Shown piece by piece: positions 9,179-16,968 of a DNA stretch of 64,000 bases (positions within the stretch are counted from its first letter, which is position 1; every line of letters begins with the position of its first letter). The DNA comes from Bacteroidales bacterium. GTDB taxonomy: Bacteria > Bacteroidota > Bacteroidia > Bacteroidales > Prolixibacteraceae. The notes under the pieces were generated by a model. It ran no database searches. It was not told where the DNA came from and saw only the letters and a program-made list of their open reading frames with translations. Where the stretch lies: positions 1 through 64,000 of the forward strand of contig JAAYAG010000087.1 of NCBI GenBank assembly GCA_012719495.1, in the 5' to 3' direction. The position numbers and the translations under genes are program-made.

Positions 9179-11611
9179 TTAGAATTTATACGAATACGAA
9201 AACGATGGAATAATAGGATAGAGGCTAAATTTCTTCAAGATGGTTTTATCGCCCATCACTTTAATTTCCTTTCCATCCTGCACAATGGTGTGCATTTCTC
9301 TCTTCCAGTCCCACATAAGCACAAATGCATTTTGCCGGCTATACACATTGTATATCGAAATGTTCCAGGTACGCATACCGTGTTTTTTCTGTTTATGAAA
9401 ATTTATCCCCAAATCCATACGGTGATAAGGCGGCATACGATAATTGTTACGCCCCTGATATTCTGTAATACCGGGCCGTCCGTGAAAATTGTCATGAATA
9501 CTGGGCACATCGGCACCGAGATATTCACGGGTTCCAAGAGTAATGGCATTCCCGGTATTAAAAACCCAGGTTGCCCCCATGTCAATCCGCTTGTTGAAAG
9601 TATGTGTAAGGGCAATGCTAATGTCGTGCCGGCTATCGTATTTAGCGGGGAATACGTTTCCAAAATTCAGGTTTTCGAACTGCCGCTGGCTCCACGAAAG
9701 GGTATAAGCCAGCCAGCCTGTTGTTTTCCCAACCGTTTTTTCAAGCATCAATTCTGCACCGTACGACCAGCCACGGCCTTTTTCCACCTTGCTTTCCCAG
9801 TTGGTTGAGTTTCCTACAAACGTTGCCCCCTCTTTGTATTCGATAAGGTTCTCCATGGTTTTATAAAAACCTTCAACAGTAAGGGTTAAATCCCGGGGAA
9901 GGTTAATTGCAGTACCCAATGCCACCTGGTCTGAAATTGGCGGCGCAAAAGTTTTGGTAACCGGCAACCAAAGATCGGTTGGCAAACTTATGCCAGAGGT
10001 TGTAAGTAAGTGCACATGTTGTGCCATACGCGAATACGAAGCTTTTATTGAGACATCGGGCGAGGCTTTGTAGCGGAGCGAGAGGCGGGGCTGTAATCTC
10101 AGGTAAGTTTCGTCTTGCACGTTGAAAACCGACAAATGAATGCCCGCATTCATGCGCAACGAAGGCGAGAGCACCATGTCGTCTTCAATATAAGCGGCCA
10201 TTTCGTGGGCTGTAATTTCGCGGTTACCATAGAGAGAATCAAGCACGTTTTTCATTTCACTGGTCATATCCTCGAACTTCAACTGGGTAACCCCCGGAGA
10301 AAAAAGATGATGGGTATACTGCGCCCCAAATTTTATTTCATGCCCTGGTAAAGGAAAATAGTCGAAATCAACTTTTGCAGAAAGGTCTTCAATACCCGAA
10401 TAATACTTGTAGAAATTATACTCCCTTGTTTTTTCAATCAGATCGTTTAGTTCAGCTTCCATGCCAAACCCAAAATTATAGTTGCTGTAAGTTAATGTGG
10501 TATTGCTAAATAACTTCTTGCCAATCAAATAATTCCACCGAAGCGAAGCAATAGTATTCCCCCAGCTAAGCTCCATGTTGTTTTCTTCTTCTGAATTCAC
10601 TTTATACCCGTCTAGCTCATACTTGTTCGTCGATTTGTCTCCCATATATCCTTTGTCTTTCCCATGATAAGCACTAAAGAACAAACGGCTGCGGTCTGAG
10701 AAAATGTGGTTCACTTTTAGGTTAAGGTCGTGGAAATAGGCTCCTGCTTTAACTTTCTCTCCGTTGTTGGCATTCAGTGCAAGAATAAGCGGCTGGGCAA
10801 GCACATCGATATAAGTGCGGCGGACCGAAAAGATAAACGAGGTTTTATCTTTCACTATAGGCCCTTCGAGCGAAAGTTTCGAAGCGATGAGCCCAATAGT
10901 GAAGTTTCCTTCCAGCTTTTTCATATTGCCGTCTTTCATGGTCATATCGATCACCGACGAGAGACGGCCTCCATACCTTGCGGGGAACCCTCCTTTATAA
11001 AGCTTTACCGATTTTATAGCATCGGCATTGAAAACCGAGAAAAAACCGAGCAAGTGGCTGGCATTGTAAACCGGCACGCCGTCGAGAAGGAAAAGGTTCT
11101 GGTCGGGGCCGCCACCGCGCACATAAATACCGCTTGTACCTTCGGTGCCGCCTTTTACTCCGGGTAGCAACTGCATGACTTTCAGCACATCAGTCTCGCC
11201 CAACATTACGGGTAATGATTGCAGTTTTTGCACCGGGATGTCAATTACGCTCATTTGCGTTTCTTCTACTTTCGATTTGGTGCCAACAACGGTCACTTCG
11301 TCGATAAGGTCGGAATTGAGTTTTAAGCCGAAATTAACCACCGTATCGTGGCTGAGACTAATCGTTAGGAACTGAGGCTCGTAGCCAATAAACGAGGCAT
11401 TTATTACTATGTTGCCTGCTGGCAACGACAAGCTGTAAAACCCGTAATTATTTGCTGTTGTACCCTTTAGCGATTTGGTTTCATAGATGTTGGCATTTAC
11501 CAGCCGCTCGCCACTGGCGGCATCGGAAATATACCCGCTAATGGTGAATTTCTGCCCAAGAACTAAAGACGATAATAATGTAATGAAAAATAGCAGGGTA
11601 ATTCGTTTCAT
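9179..11611 (-). CDS. TonB-dependent outer-membrane receptor 1 (CarboxypepD-like N-domain)
   Basis: 810 aa. Signal peptide (about 1-20), a carboxypeptidase-D-regulatory-like beta domain (about 22-105, with GYISDAASGERLVNANIYE), a plug domain (about 120-230, with VRGGGPDQNLFLLDGVPVYN and FPARYGGRLSSVIDM), then a 22-strand barrel ending in an aromatic C-terminus (YSYKF) suited to BAM insertion. No extra signalling domain precedes the plug. It imports an unidentified ligand using TonB/ExbBD energy. The start codon overlaps the stop of the preceding small lipoprotein gene by 4 nt and DUF4249 follows after 10 nt, so lipoprotein, receptor and DUF4249 form one operon. The substrate cannot be inferred. 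Confidence 0.92.
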   Translation of the reverse strand: MKRITLLFFITLLSSLVLGQKFTISGYISDAASGERLVNANIYETKSLKGTTANNYGFYSLSLPAGNIVINASFIGYEPQFLTISLSHDTVVNFGLKLNSDLIDEVTVVGTKSKVEETQMSVIDIPVQKLQSLPVMLGETDVLKVMQLLPGVKGGTEGTSGIYVRGGGPDQNLFLLDGVPVYNASHLLGFFSVFNADAIKSVKLYKGGFPARYGGRLSSVIDMTMKDGNMKKLEGNFTIGLIASKLSLEGPIVKDKTSFIFSVRRTYIDVLAQPLILALNANNGEKVKAGAYFHDLNLKVNHIFSDRSRLFFSAYHGKDKGYMGDKSTNKYELDGYKVNSEEENNMELSWGNTIASLRWNYLIGKKLFSNTTLTYSNYNFGFGMEAELNDLIEKTREYNFYKYYSGIEDLSAKVDFDYFPLPGHEIKFGAQYTHHLFSPGVTQLKFEDMTSEMKNVLDSLYGNREITAHEMAAYIEDDMVLSPSLRMNAGIHLSVFNVQDETYLRLQPRLSLRYKASPDVSIKASYSRMAQHVHLLTTSGISLPTDLWLPVTKTFAPPISDQVALGTAINLPRDLTLTVEGFYKTMENLIEYKEGATFVGNSTNWESKVEKGRGWSYGAELMLEKTVGKTTGWLAYTLSWSQRQFENLNFGNVFPAKYDSRHDISIALTHTFNKRIDMGATWVFNTGNAITLGTREYLGADVPSIHDNFHGRPGITEYQGRNNYRMPPYHRMDLGINFHKQKKHGMRTWNISIYNVYSRQNAFVLMWDWKREMHTIVQDGKEIKVMGDKTILKKFSLYPIIPSFSYSYKF

Positions 11612-12072
11612 TCGGTTTTTTTGCTAAGTTTTGTGAACAAGTAAGAGGGATTATACAATTTTTCTTCGTTTACATAATCAAGGCCAAAATTTGAGTAGAA
11701 TTCAATTGTCTTTTTGTCAATTTTATTAAATTCATAACACATTGAAATAAAATCCATTAAAGAACCTCTCTTATAATTTGCTTCATCGAAATAAAAGCAA
11801 CAAGAATTATCAGACACATAGTATTTAAAATAAGTTGTGTCACTTCCAATAATCTGAATTCCTGAGTCATCAGCTGATATTGAGCTTTGATCATTTTTAA
11901 AGATCAAGGTAAAATCTGACTCATTAATGACTTTTACTGCCCCGGTCGAATCTTCGTATTGCATACTTTCCAACTTCCAGGTTCCCTTAATATCTTCGTT
12001 GGCCTTTTCCAAATCGTCTTTGCAGGAAAGGAACAACACAATCACTGACATGGCCAAAAACAATTTTCTCAT
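11608..12072 (-). CDS. Small lipocalin-like lipoprotein, second of a tandem pair
   Basis: 154-aa lipoprotein: signal peptide with LFLSC (Cys17), then EDIKGTWKLESMQYEDSTG, the start of a lipocalin-like beta-barrel as found in many Bacteroidota 'lipocalin-like' lipoproteins. It is a clear paralogue of the gene 27 nt upstream (GTWKLE, Y-D-S-G/L-V, KIDKKTIEF, SYLFTK all shared). Its stop overlaps the receptor start by 4 nt, placing it in the receptor 1 operon. Function unknown; a periplasmic or surface binding protein is plausible. Confidence 0.75.
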   Translation of the reverse strand: MRKLFLAMSVIVLFLSCKDDLEKANEDIKGTWKLESMQYEDSTGAVKVINESDFTLIFKNDQSSISADDSGIQIIGSDTTYFKYYVSDNSCCFYFDEANYKRGSLMDFISMCYEFNKIDKKTIEFYSNFGLDYVNEEKLYNPSYLFTKLSKKTE

Positions 12073-12099
12073 TCTACTCAGCTTGTTTATAGCTTGATA

Positions 12100-12573
12100 C
12101 TATTTTGGGAGATTAGCAATTTTAGTGAACAAATATGATGTATTTCTTATAAGTAAGGTGGAAGAATGTTCCACTTCCAAATCGGCACTAAACTCAATCG
12201 TTTTCTTGTCAATTTTATCCCAATGATAAACTTGCATACGCCCAATGGCAGCTAGTGGCAATTTTACGGTATCTAAATGAGCATTAAGCATAATATCAAT
12301 ATCATTGAACTCGTGATCAATAGAGTAACTAAACACAATAGTATCCTTATCAACAATTTCGTATCCATTGCTCGAAGTCTCTTTAATGTCGTTCAAAAAT
12401 GTTAACGATATGTTTGAATCACTGATTGTATTAACAACGCCCAATGAATCGGTATAAGACATCTCTTCCAGTTTCCAGGTACCAGCGAAACTTTCGTTTA
12501 CTTTCTCCCTTTCGCTTTGGCAAGAAAAAGCAAACAGCATTAAACCTAAAAGAATTTTAGATAGTGTTTTCAT
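12100..12573 (-). CDS. Small lipocalin-like lipoprotein, first of a tandem pair
   Basis: 157-aa lipoprotein with lipobox AFSC (Cys18), then ESFAGTWKLEEMSYTDSLG and a C-terminal KIDKKTIEF...SYLFTK shared with the downstream paralogue, so the two arose by tandem duplication. It is the first gene of the run lipoprotein-lipoprotein-receptor-DUF4249 and has its own promoter copy (the G-tract promoter repeat ending about 65 nt upstream of the ATG). The 5' leader is short here, in contrast to the two large lipoprotein genes that use the same promoter type. Confidence 0.75.
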   Translation of the reverse strand: MKTLSKILLGLMLFAFSCQSEREKVNESFAGTWKLEEMSYTDSLGVVNTISDSNISLTFLNDIKETSSNGYEIVDKDTIVFSYSIDHEFNDIDIMLNAHLDTVKLPLAAIGRMQVYHWDKIDKKTIEFSADLEVEHSSTLLIRNTSYLFTKIANLPK

Positions 12574-12624
12574 CGTAGTATACTGTTTAATGATTATTTT
12601 TTTTCAAGATGTTTTAGTTTTTCC

Positions 12625-12712
12625 GGTTAATAGTTATGATTACAAGTATAAATAAAAAATTAATATTATGTACCCCCCCCCATTTATTTATCTGTTTTTT
12701 TGACGAATGGCT
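12625..12712 (-). promoter_or_regulatory. G-tract promoter repeat, copy C (short form)
   Basis: Read on the minus strand, this segment shares with the copies near 15.8 kb and 24.5 kb: a TTCGTCAAAAAAA block (12698-12710), AATAAAT followed by a G-tract (9 nt here, 12673-12681), a 22-nt A/T spacer, TATACTTG (12643-12650; one mismatch to the -7 consensus TAnnTTTG) and AACTATTAACC. The G-tract lies where a -33 element would be. It precedes the lipoprotein-receptor 1 operon by about 65 nt. Promoter function is inferred from position, three-fold conservation and the -7 match. Confidence 0.5.
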
Positions 12713-12769
12713 ATTTAGTAGTGAACTTTTCTAAAAATTATCCCATTGGAATAGAGAAACAGAATCTTT

Positions 12770-13348
12770 TTATTTAAGCCTCATTAAAATTATTGGAAGG
12801 ACACTTATGTAAGTTGGCCCATACTGGTATGCAAGACTTCCCGATGCATTCATCCCAATAGAAATGCCATTTCTAAAATTATAGAGATATTGGAGGGAAA
12901 TATCAACACCAACCATCTGATTTTCATACTTATCTAACATAAACATTCCGTTATCATCAGAAGTCGGAGTAGTTTTCAATTCAGTGGAGTAGAATGGCCC
13001 TAACATAGGAATAATGGAATGCCGATGATTCTTGGTCATAAATTCATACCCTAAATTTAGCGAAAGCCATTTATAACTATACACAAAGTTCCATGTTACA
13101 TCTTTAAAATCAGGATAATTTGCAATGTCGTTTAATGCATCGGCAAAATTCATCTTTAAAGATACCAAATAACTGTTCTTCAACTTAAGCCCTATCTCTC
13201 CCGAAAGGATATTCCCATCAATCATCTGATCAGCATTAAAATAGCCATAGCCCAATTTAACAAATGGAATGTTTTGTCTGTTAGGTTCTTCTTGAGCATA
13301 AAGTAGTTGCACAAAAAGACACAACACAATAAAAAGAAAATTCTTCAT
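12770..13348 (-). CDS. Outer-membrane beta-barrel-like protein, 192 aa
   Basis: Signal peptide (about 1-18, ending LLYAQ) followed by alternating amphipathic strands rich in Tyr/Gly (VKLGYGYFNAD, LNLGYEFMTKN, QYLYNFRNGISIGMNASG), typical of a small 8-strand outer-membrane barrel. It starts 18 nt after the preceding 229-aa gene, so the two are an operon pair. No named family recognised. It separates the large lipoprotein locus from the promoter of the receptor 1 operon. Confidence 0.65.
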   Translation of the reverse strand: MKNFLFIVLCLFVQLLYAQEEPNRQNIPFVKLGYGYFNADQMIDGNILSGEIGLKLKNSYLVSLKMNFADALNDIANYPDFKDVTWNFVYSYKWLSLNLGYEFMTKNHRHSIIPMLGPFYSTELKTTPTSDDNGMFMLDKYENQMVGVDISLQYLYNFRNGISIGMNASGSLAYQYGPTYISVLPIILMRLK

Positions 13349-13366
13349 AATAATTTTTATTTAAAA

Positions 13367-14056
13367 TTAAAACTTGAATCCCAAGCCAGCAGAGAGACAA
13401 AGCGGAGATTCGCGGTATAGTGTTTGGCTATACTTCTGACTCGCAACTTCCTCATCAAATACATAATTATAAAGTATTTGTGCAGTTACAAACAGGTTAT
13501 TTTTAAAATAGTAGTTTCCATTGAAAATGAAGTGAACTCCTGTGTCTACAATTTTGTCGATATCGTAACGCCAATATGTGAAATCTCTATAAAACAACTT
13601 ATTATTCTCATCAAAATCTTCTTGCTCAAGCGTAACACCTCTTCCAGCCCAATAATAATTAGAAAAACCGATATCGAAACCAACACCAACTTTTAATTTA
13701 AAACGCTCAGTTGCTATAGGACTAGCCATAAAACTCAAATCAATTTTATATGAGTTATAAGCTGATTGCACCCATTTTGAGATATTATCCCATGAGTTCT
13801 GTTCAATCATACTATGATACCTCATCCCCGTCTGTATTCCAATACTCTTCAGAATATCACGCTCATATTTGATTTGAAAAACAGAACTTTGATCAATAAA
13901 GAATTGCTCAGTAGTTATTCCAGATAAAATAACAATTTCATTTTTCTGAGGTAGAGCATTCAACCCAATGGTAATTAAGGTAAAAAGTACCACACATTTT
14001 TTCAAAAATGAAAATCTTAATTTTATTAGCTGGGTGCTCTTAATACTATTGGTCAT
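13367..14056 (-). CDS. Outer-membrane beta-barrel-like protein, 229 aa
   Basis: A long N-region (about 18 residues, basic) precedes a hydrophobic signal segment (CVVLFTLITIGLNALPQ), then beta-rich sequence with repeated aromatic-Gly strands (FKLKVGVGFDIGFSNYYWAG, GVHFIFNGNYYFKNNLF) and a C-terminal LGLGFKF, the kind of aromatic end recognised by the BAM complex. The long N-region could mean the true start is internal, but no later ATG would keep the signal peptide. It lies just downstream of the 443-aa lipoprotein gene, beyond a strong hairpin. Function unknown. Confidence 0.62.
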   Translation of the reverse strand: MTNSIKSTQLIKLRFSFLKKCVVLFTLITIGLNALPQKNEIVILSGITTEQFFIDQSSVFQIKYERDILKSIGIQTGMRYHSMIEQNSWDNISKWVQSAYNSYKIDLSFMASPIATERFKLKVGVGFDIGFSNYYWAGRGVTLEQEDFDENNKLFYRDFTYWRYDIDKIVDTGVHFIFNGNYYFKNNLFVTAQILYNYVFDEEVASQKYSQTLYRESPLCLSAGLGFKF

Positions 14057-14112
14057 AACTTATTGTTTTTGTTTTGTTTAAATAAACGACAACTCAAATT
14101 CTATAAATAGAA

Positions 14113-14157
14113 TACAATAAGGATGATGTGTTTAAACACTTATTCATCCTTATTGTA
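14113..14157 (-). terminator. Strong hairpin after the 443-aa lipoprotein gene
   Basis: Perfect 14-bp inverted repeat (TACAATAAGGATGA at 14113-14126, complement at 14144-14157) starting 10 nt after the stop codon at 14167; the loop itself contains GTGTTTAAACAC. There is no long U run on the minus strand, so it may be a partial terminator or a 3'-end stabiliser between this gene and the barrel genes rather than an absolute stop. Confidence 0.6.
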
Positions 14158-14166
14158 CATTAATAA

Positions 14167-15498
14167 CTATCTAGTCCCTACTTCACAATGAGTGACGTAA
14201 AATAATTCATTTGTAGCCTTTCTAACTGGTCTCCAAAATCCACTACTTACTTCAACCCATCCGCTACCATGAACTGAGCTCCATGTGTCAGAAACATTAT
14301 ATAACTGTTTGTAACTATATCGCGGCCAAACTTTATTGTCATAAAGTTTATCTCCAGCTTCAATACTCTTAGATACTGTATTCGAAATACCTCCTTCGGG
14401 TTTCAAAAGCAAATCAAGAGGAGGTAATGGTACTTTCATTTCAGCTTTAAACGCAGCACTTAATGTCGTAGATTCAGTATTAGTTCTTTTGGGTAAATCA
14501 GCAAAAAAACCAAAACTGATACTACTTATTCCTGGATGCCAATCTAATATGTGTCGCTGCATAATTGGAAACATCCCCTTAACATAACCATCCCTTGCAT
14601 AACCTTCATACTTCCTTGGGAACCTTACACTTGAATGATTTTCCTCAGATGTTGAAATGTTCTTTATAGAAGAATTTGAGCTATCGAATGACAATCCCCC
14701 ACTGCAATAATGAATCTGTGCTTCTGTTTGAAACAAACCTTCTACATAGTCGTTTAAAATATATAAATAATCAATATATATGGTAAATGTGTAAGCTGTA
14801 TTATCCCATACTGAAATTGGATCAATGCTTGTTGCGCTTTTATAATTATTCTCCTGACAATCTAAAGACAAAGATTTTAAGATCTCATCTTCGCCTACAA
14901 CTGATGGAGTAACAATTATTACTGGTAAAACATCTGTAAGCTCTTGATTTGCTATGACTGTCTTATCAATATTTCCTAAATAATAACCTATGTTCTCAAA
15001 TTCATTATCAAGGGGTGTTGATGTTACAACAATTTCTGTTCCCTCAGGATAATCTTCAATAGGATATGGAATATACACCTCAACACCGTTAGCTTCTAAA
15101 TTATCGATAAGTGTACTTGTAGACTTAAATTCACCTTTTGATAATTTGCTATTAAATGCTTTTGCAAATTTTCCTTGCTTAAAATTAACACTCGCTGATT
15201 TCAATTTTTGAGTTGAATTCATCAGTTCCGCAAATTTTACACGATCTTCCATTACACGGGGCTGAACCTTAATCGTTCCAACAATTTCATCCAAAACTTC
15301 TTTGTCTGATGCTATTTCTGCGATAATCTTTGCTGCTTCAGCCAATTCTGTTTTAAGCTTTGCTTCTTCAGGTGTTAGTTCTTTATACTCAATTTCAGAA
15401 TTATTCTCATTAGGAATATCTTCTGGTGTATCATTACATGAAAACAAGGTCGTAACCAGCAAAAAGATGACTGGATAAATGAACATTTTTCTTTTCAT
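14167..15498 (-). CDS. Large lipoprotein of unknown function, 443 aa
   Basis: Signal peptide with lipobox LFSC (Cys21), then an acidic low-complexity stretch (DTPEDIPNENNSEIEYKE) that resembles a Bacteroidota lipoprotein surface-export signal, a helical Glu/Ala/Lys segment (about 40-75) and a beta-rich remainder. Cys residues occur in the mature part (SLDCQEN, IHYCSGG, VTHCEVG). No family recognised. The ATG sits at the very edge of a 370-bp repeat that supplies promoter and leader. The same repeat abuts the ATG of the 317-aa lipoprotein at 24186, although the two proteins show no obvious sequence similarity. Surface exposure is inferred, not shown. Confidence 0.72.
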   Translation of the reverse strand: MKRKMFIYPVIFLLVTTLFSCNDTPEDIPNENNSEIEYKELTPEEAKLKTELAEAAKIIAEIASDKEVLDEIVGTIKVQPRVMEDRVKFAELMNSTQKLKSASVNFKQGKFAKAFNSKLSKGEFKSTSTLIDNLEANGVEVYIPYPIEDYPEGTEIVVTSTPLDNEFENIGYYLGNIDKTVIANQELTDVLPVIIVTPSVVGEDEILKSLSLDCQENNYKSATSIDPISVWDNTAYTFTIYIDYLYILNDYVEGLFQTEAQIHYCSGGLSFDSSNSSIKNISTSEENHSSVRFPRKYEGYARDGYVKGMFPIMQRHILDWHPGISSISFGFFADLPKRTNTESTTLSAAFKAEMKVPLPPLDLLLKPEGGISNTVSKSIEAGDKLYDNKVWPRYSYKQLYNVSDTWSSVHGSGWVEVSSGFWRPVRKATNELFYVTHCEVGTR

Positions 15499-15870
15499 TT
15501 TCTTAATTTTGTTTCGTTAAACATTAGTTTAATTAAACCTCATCACAACGTACTGTCTTCAAAATCCGTATGAGGTGGTGAGGTTGCTTTTTTTGTTCAG
15601 CATTTTGGGTATAGCCACTTTCCCGAACAACTGCCTTGCAGCCTCCGAAATGTTAGAAAGAGATCAGTGCCCGGCAATTCCTCCTTCCTTGTCAATTATG
15701 TTACGTAGTATTTTGTTGCCCGGCGCGGGGCTTTTCATTTGAGGTTTTTGCATGTTGTTTTCCCAAAGTGGGTGTTAAGGTTAATAGTTATTATTGCAAG
15801 TATAAATAAAAAAATAATATGATCTACCCCCCCCATTTATTTATTCATTTTTTTGACGAATGACTGTTTT
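15496..15870 (-). repeat. 370-bp promoter/leader repeat, copy A
   Basis: Nearly identical to 24184-24552: both begin exactly at the ATG of a large lipoprotein gene and extend upstream through a structured-looking leader to a promoter. The most conserved core, identical over about 60 nt, spans roughly 15630-15690. On the minus strand the leader can form GCCC-N6-GGGC, CTGC-AAG-GCAG, a stem pairing AACCTCACCAC with GTGATGAGGTT, and the palindrome GTTTAATTAAAC just before the start codon. Weaker similarity continues to about 15915. This explains the 458-nt interval 15499-15956, which holds no credible gene. Confidence 0.75.
15797..15866 (-). promoter_or_regulatory. G-tract promoter, copy A
   Basis: Minus-strand reading: CAGTCATTCGTCAAAAAAA block, AATAAATG8 (G-tract 15827-15834), 22-nt A/T spacer, TATACTTG (15797-15804; close to TAnnTTTG). 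Transcription starting about 7 nt later would give a leader of roughly 290 nt before the 443-aa lipoprotein ATG. The layout is the same in the other two copies. The homopolymer sits in the -33 region and could vary in length by slipped-strand mispairing. Confidence 0.5.
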
Positions 15871-15956
15871 TTGGTGACAAAAAAGGGAAAGAACGGAGAA
15901 TTACAGTGTTGTGATATTGCTGGAAACATTCTTTAATATTTCCACGTTCAATTAAC

Positions 15957-16880
15957 TCATTCCCATAGTATATCGTTAACATATTGCCATTTACCCACAA
16001 ATACACCTGCCCCATTTTCAACATTGGTATAAACCTGAGCTGGCGTGGCAAATTCATTTCCGGCGTTTTCTTGTGCTATCTGCAACGATTTAAGGTATTC
16101 CCAATAATCATTATTCAACACCTCAATAATAATCGACTTCTTTAACGAAGTGGAAAAATCAGAAATATCAACGACTATCTCAAATTCGTTGTTTTTAAAA
16201 TAGTTGTCGGAAAAGTACAGGTTGGAAAAGCACCGGGGCAAGGTGTGAGCATCGGCAAAATTCAATTGCGGTTTTAATAGCCAGTTGTCTTGAACGATAA
16301 AATATTCGACAAATGAATAACTGGATTCTAAATTAAAGAAAAGCTTTCTGATGATGGTATCCGACTCATGATCAGGAATATAATTGGGAACATAATCCAC
16401 CCCCTTAAGGCAGAAATATTTCTCATTTTCCTTTTTTATACGAATTCTGAATCTCCTGTACCCGTCATTAACACCTTCTTCTTCGTGTACATCAATTTCT
16501 AAAGATGATTCAGGAACAGTAGTCGCAGCGTTAATTTTCTGGCCTTCGGAGTTTTCAAAAACAAGTTCGTAACTCTCCCCCTTTTCAAATTCAAAATCGG
16601 GTATGGTGAAAGACACAGAATCAATTTTATGAAGCGGATAATGTTGTCCAATTGTGTTTAATTCACCACTCACAATAGCAGGCAACCTTTTGCCCTGGTT
16701 CAGCTTGTTGGTCGTTTGAAATACGCGGAATACCGGATTTGTCCGATTTGAAATTACTGCATCGATAACATAAACAGGTTGTTGCTCTTCTATTTCAACA
16801 TCAAGTATTTTTGATTGACAAGCCCAAAGACTCAAAAACGAAAAGATTACTATAATTTTGACAACTACATTCATTTGCAA
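15957..16880 (-). CDS. DUF4249 lipoprotein (partner of receptor 2)
   Basis: 307 aa; lipobox LWAC (Cys21 from the first Met; Met3 is an alternative start), then VYVIDAVISNRTNPVFRVFQTT, the typical DUF4249 N-terminal beta region, and the C-terminal PAQVYTNVENGAGVFVGK motif, which matches the ETVQVYSNIANGLGIFGA and ASPVYSNIENANGIFSG segments of the other two DUF4249 proteins here. It follows receptor 2 after 88 nt that contain a small hairpin. It is the last gene of the 23-kb-to-16-kb operon. A presumed ligand-binding partner of the receptor; no biochemical function is established for the family. Confidence 0.8.
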   Translation of the reverse strand: MQMNVVVKIIVIFSFLSLWACQSKILDVEIEEQQPVYVIDAVISNRTNPVFRVFQTTNKLNQGKRLPAIVSGELNTIGQHYPLHKIDSVSFTIPDFEFEKGESYELVFENSEGQKINAATTVPESSLEIDVHEEEGVNDGYRRFRIRIKKENEKYFCLKGVDYVPNYIPDHESDTIIRKLFFNLESSYSFVEYFIVQDNWLLKPQLNFADAHTLPRCFSNLYFSDNYFKNNEFEIVVDISDFSTSLKKSIIIEVLNNDYWEYLKSLQIAQENAGNEFATPAQVYTNVENGAGVFVGKWQYVNDILWE

Positions 16881-16929
16881 ATTTCTTCAAGCAGTTAATT
16901 TAATTTCGATTAACACATTTCAATATTGG

Positions 16930-16948
16930 CTCTGTGCAATTCACAGAG
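16930..16948 (-). terminator. Small intercistronic hairpin between receptor 2 and its DUF4249 gene
   Basis: Perfect 7-bp stem CTCTGTG/CACAGAG with a 5-nt loop in the 88-nt gap. There is no T run after it, so it is more likely a processing or stability element, or a weak attenuator, than a full terminator. Confidence 0.35.
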
Positions 16949-16968
16949 TAAGCATGTTCGTTTCATCA

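Noticed and set aside
15640-15760. A short minus-strand peptide frame in the leader ending GGIAGH before TGA, followed in the same frame by a further ~35 codons.
   Set aside because: Between the two repeat copies nearly all differences in the first part are non-synonymous, and the second part differs by a 2-nt indel in an A run, so there is no sign of selection on a peptide.
15921-15944. TGGAAA/TTTCCA inverted repeat after the DUF4249 gene of pair 2.
   Set aside because: Arms of 6 bp with a 12-nt A/T-rich loop and overlap with the coding end; insufficient support as a terminator.
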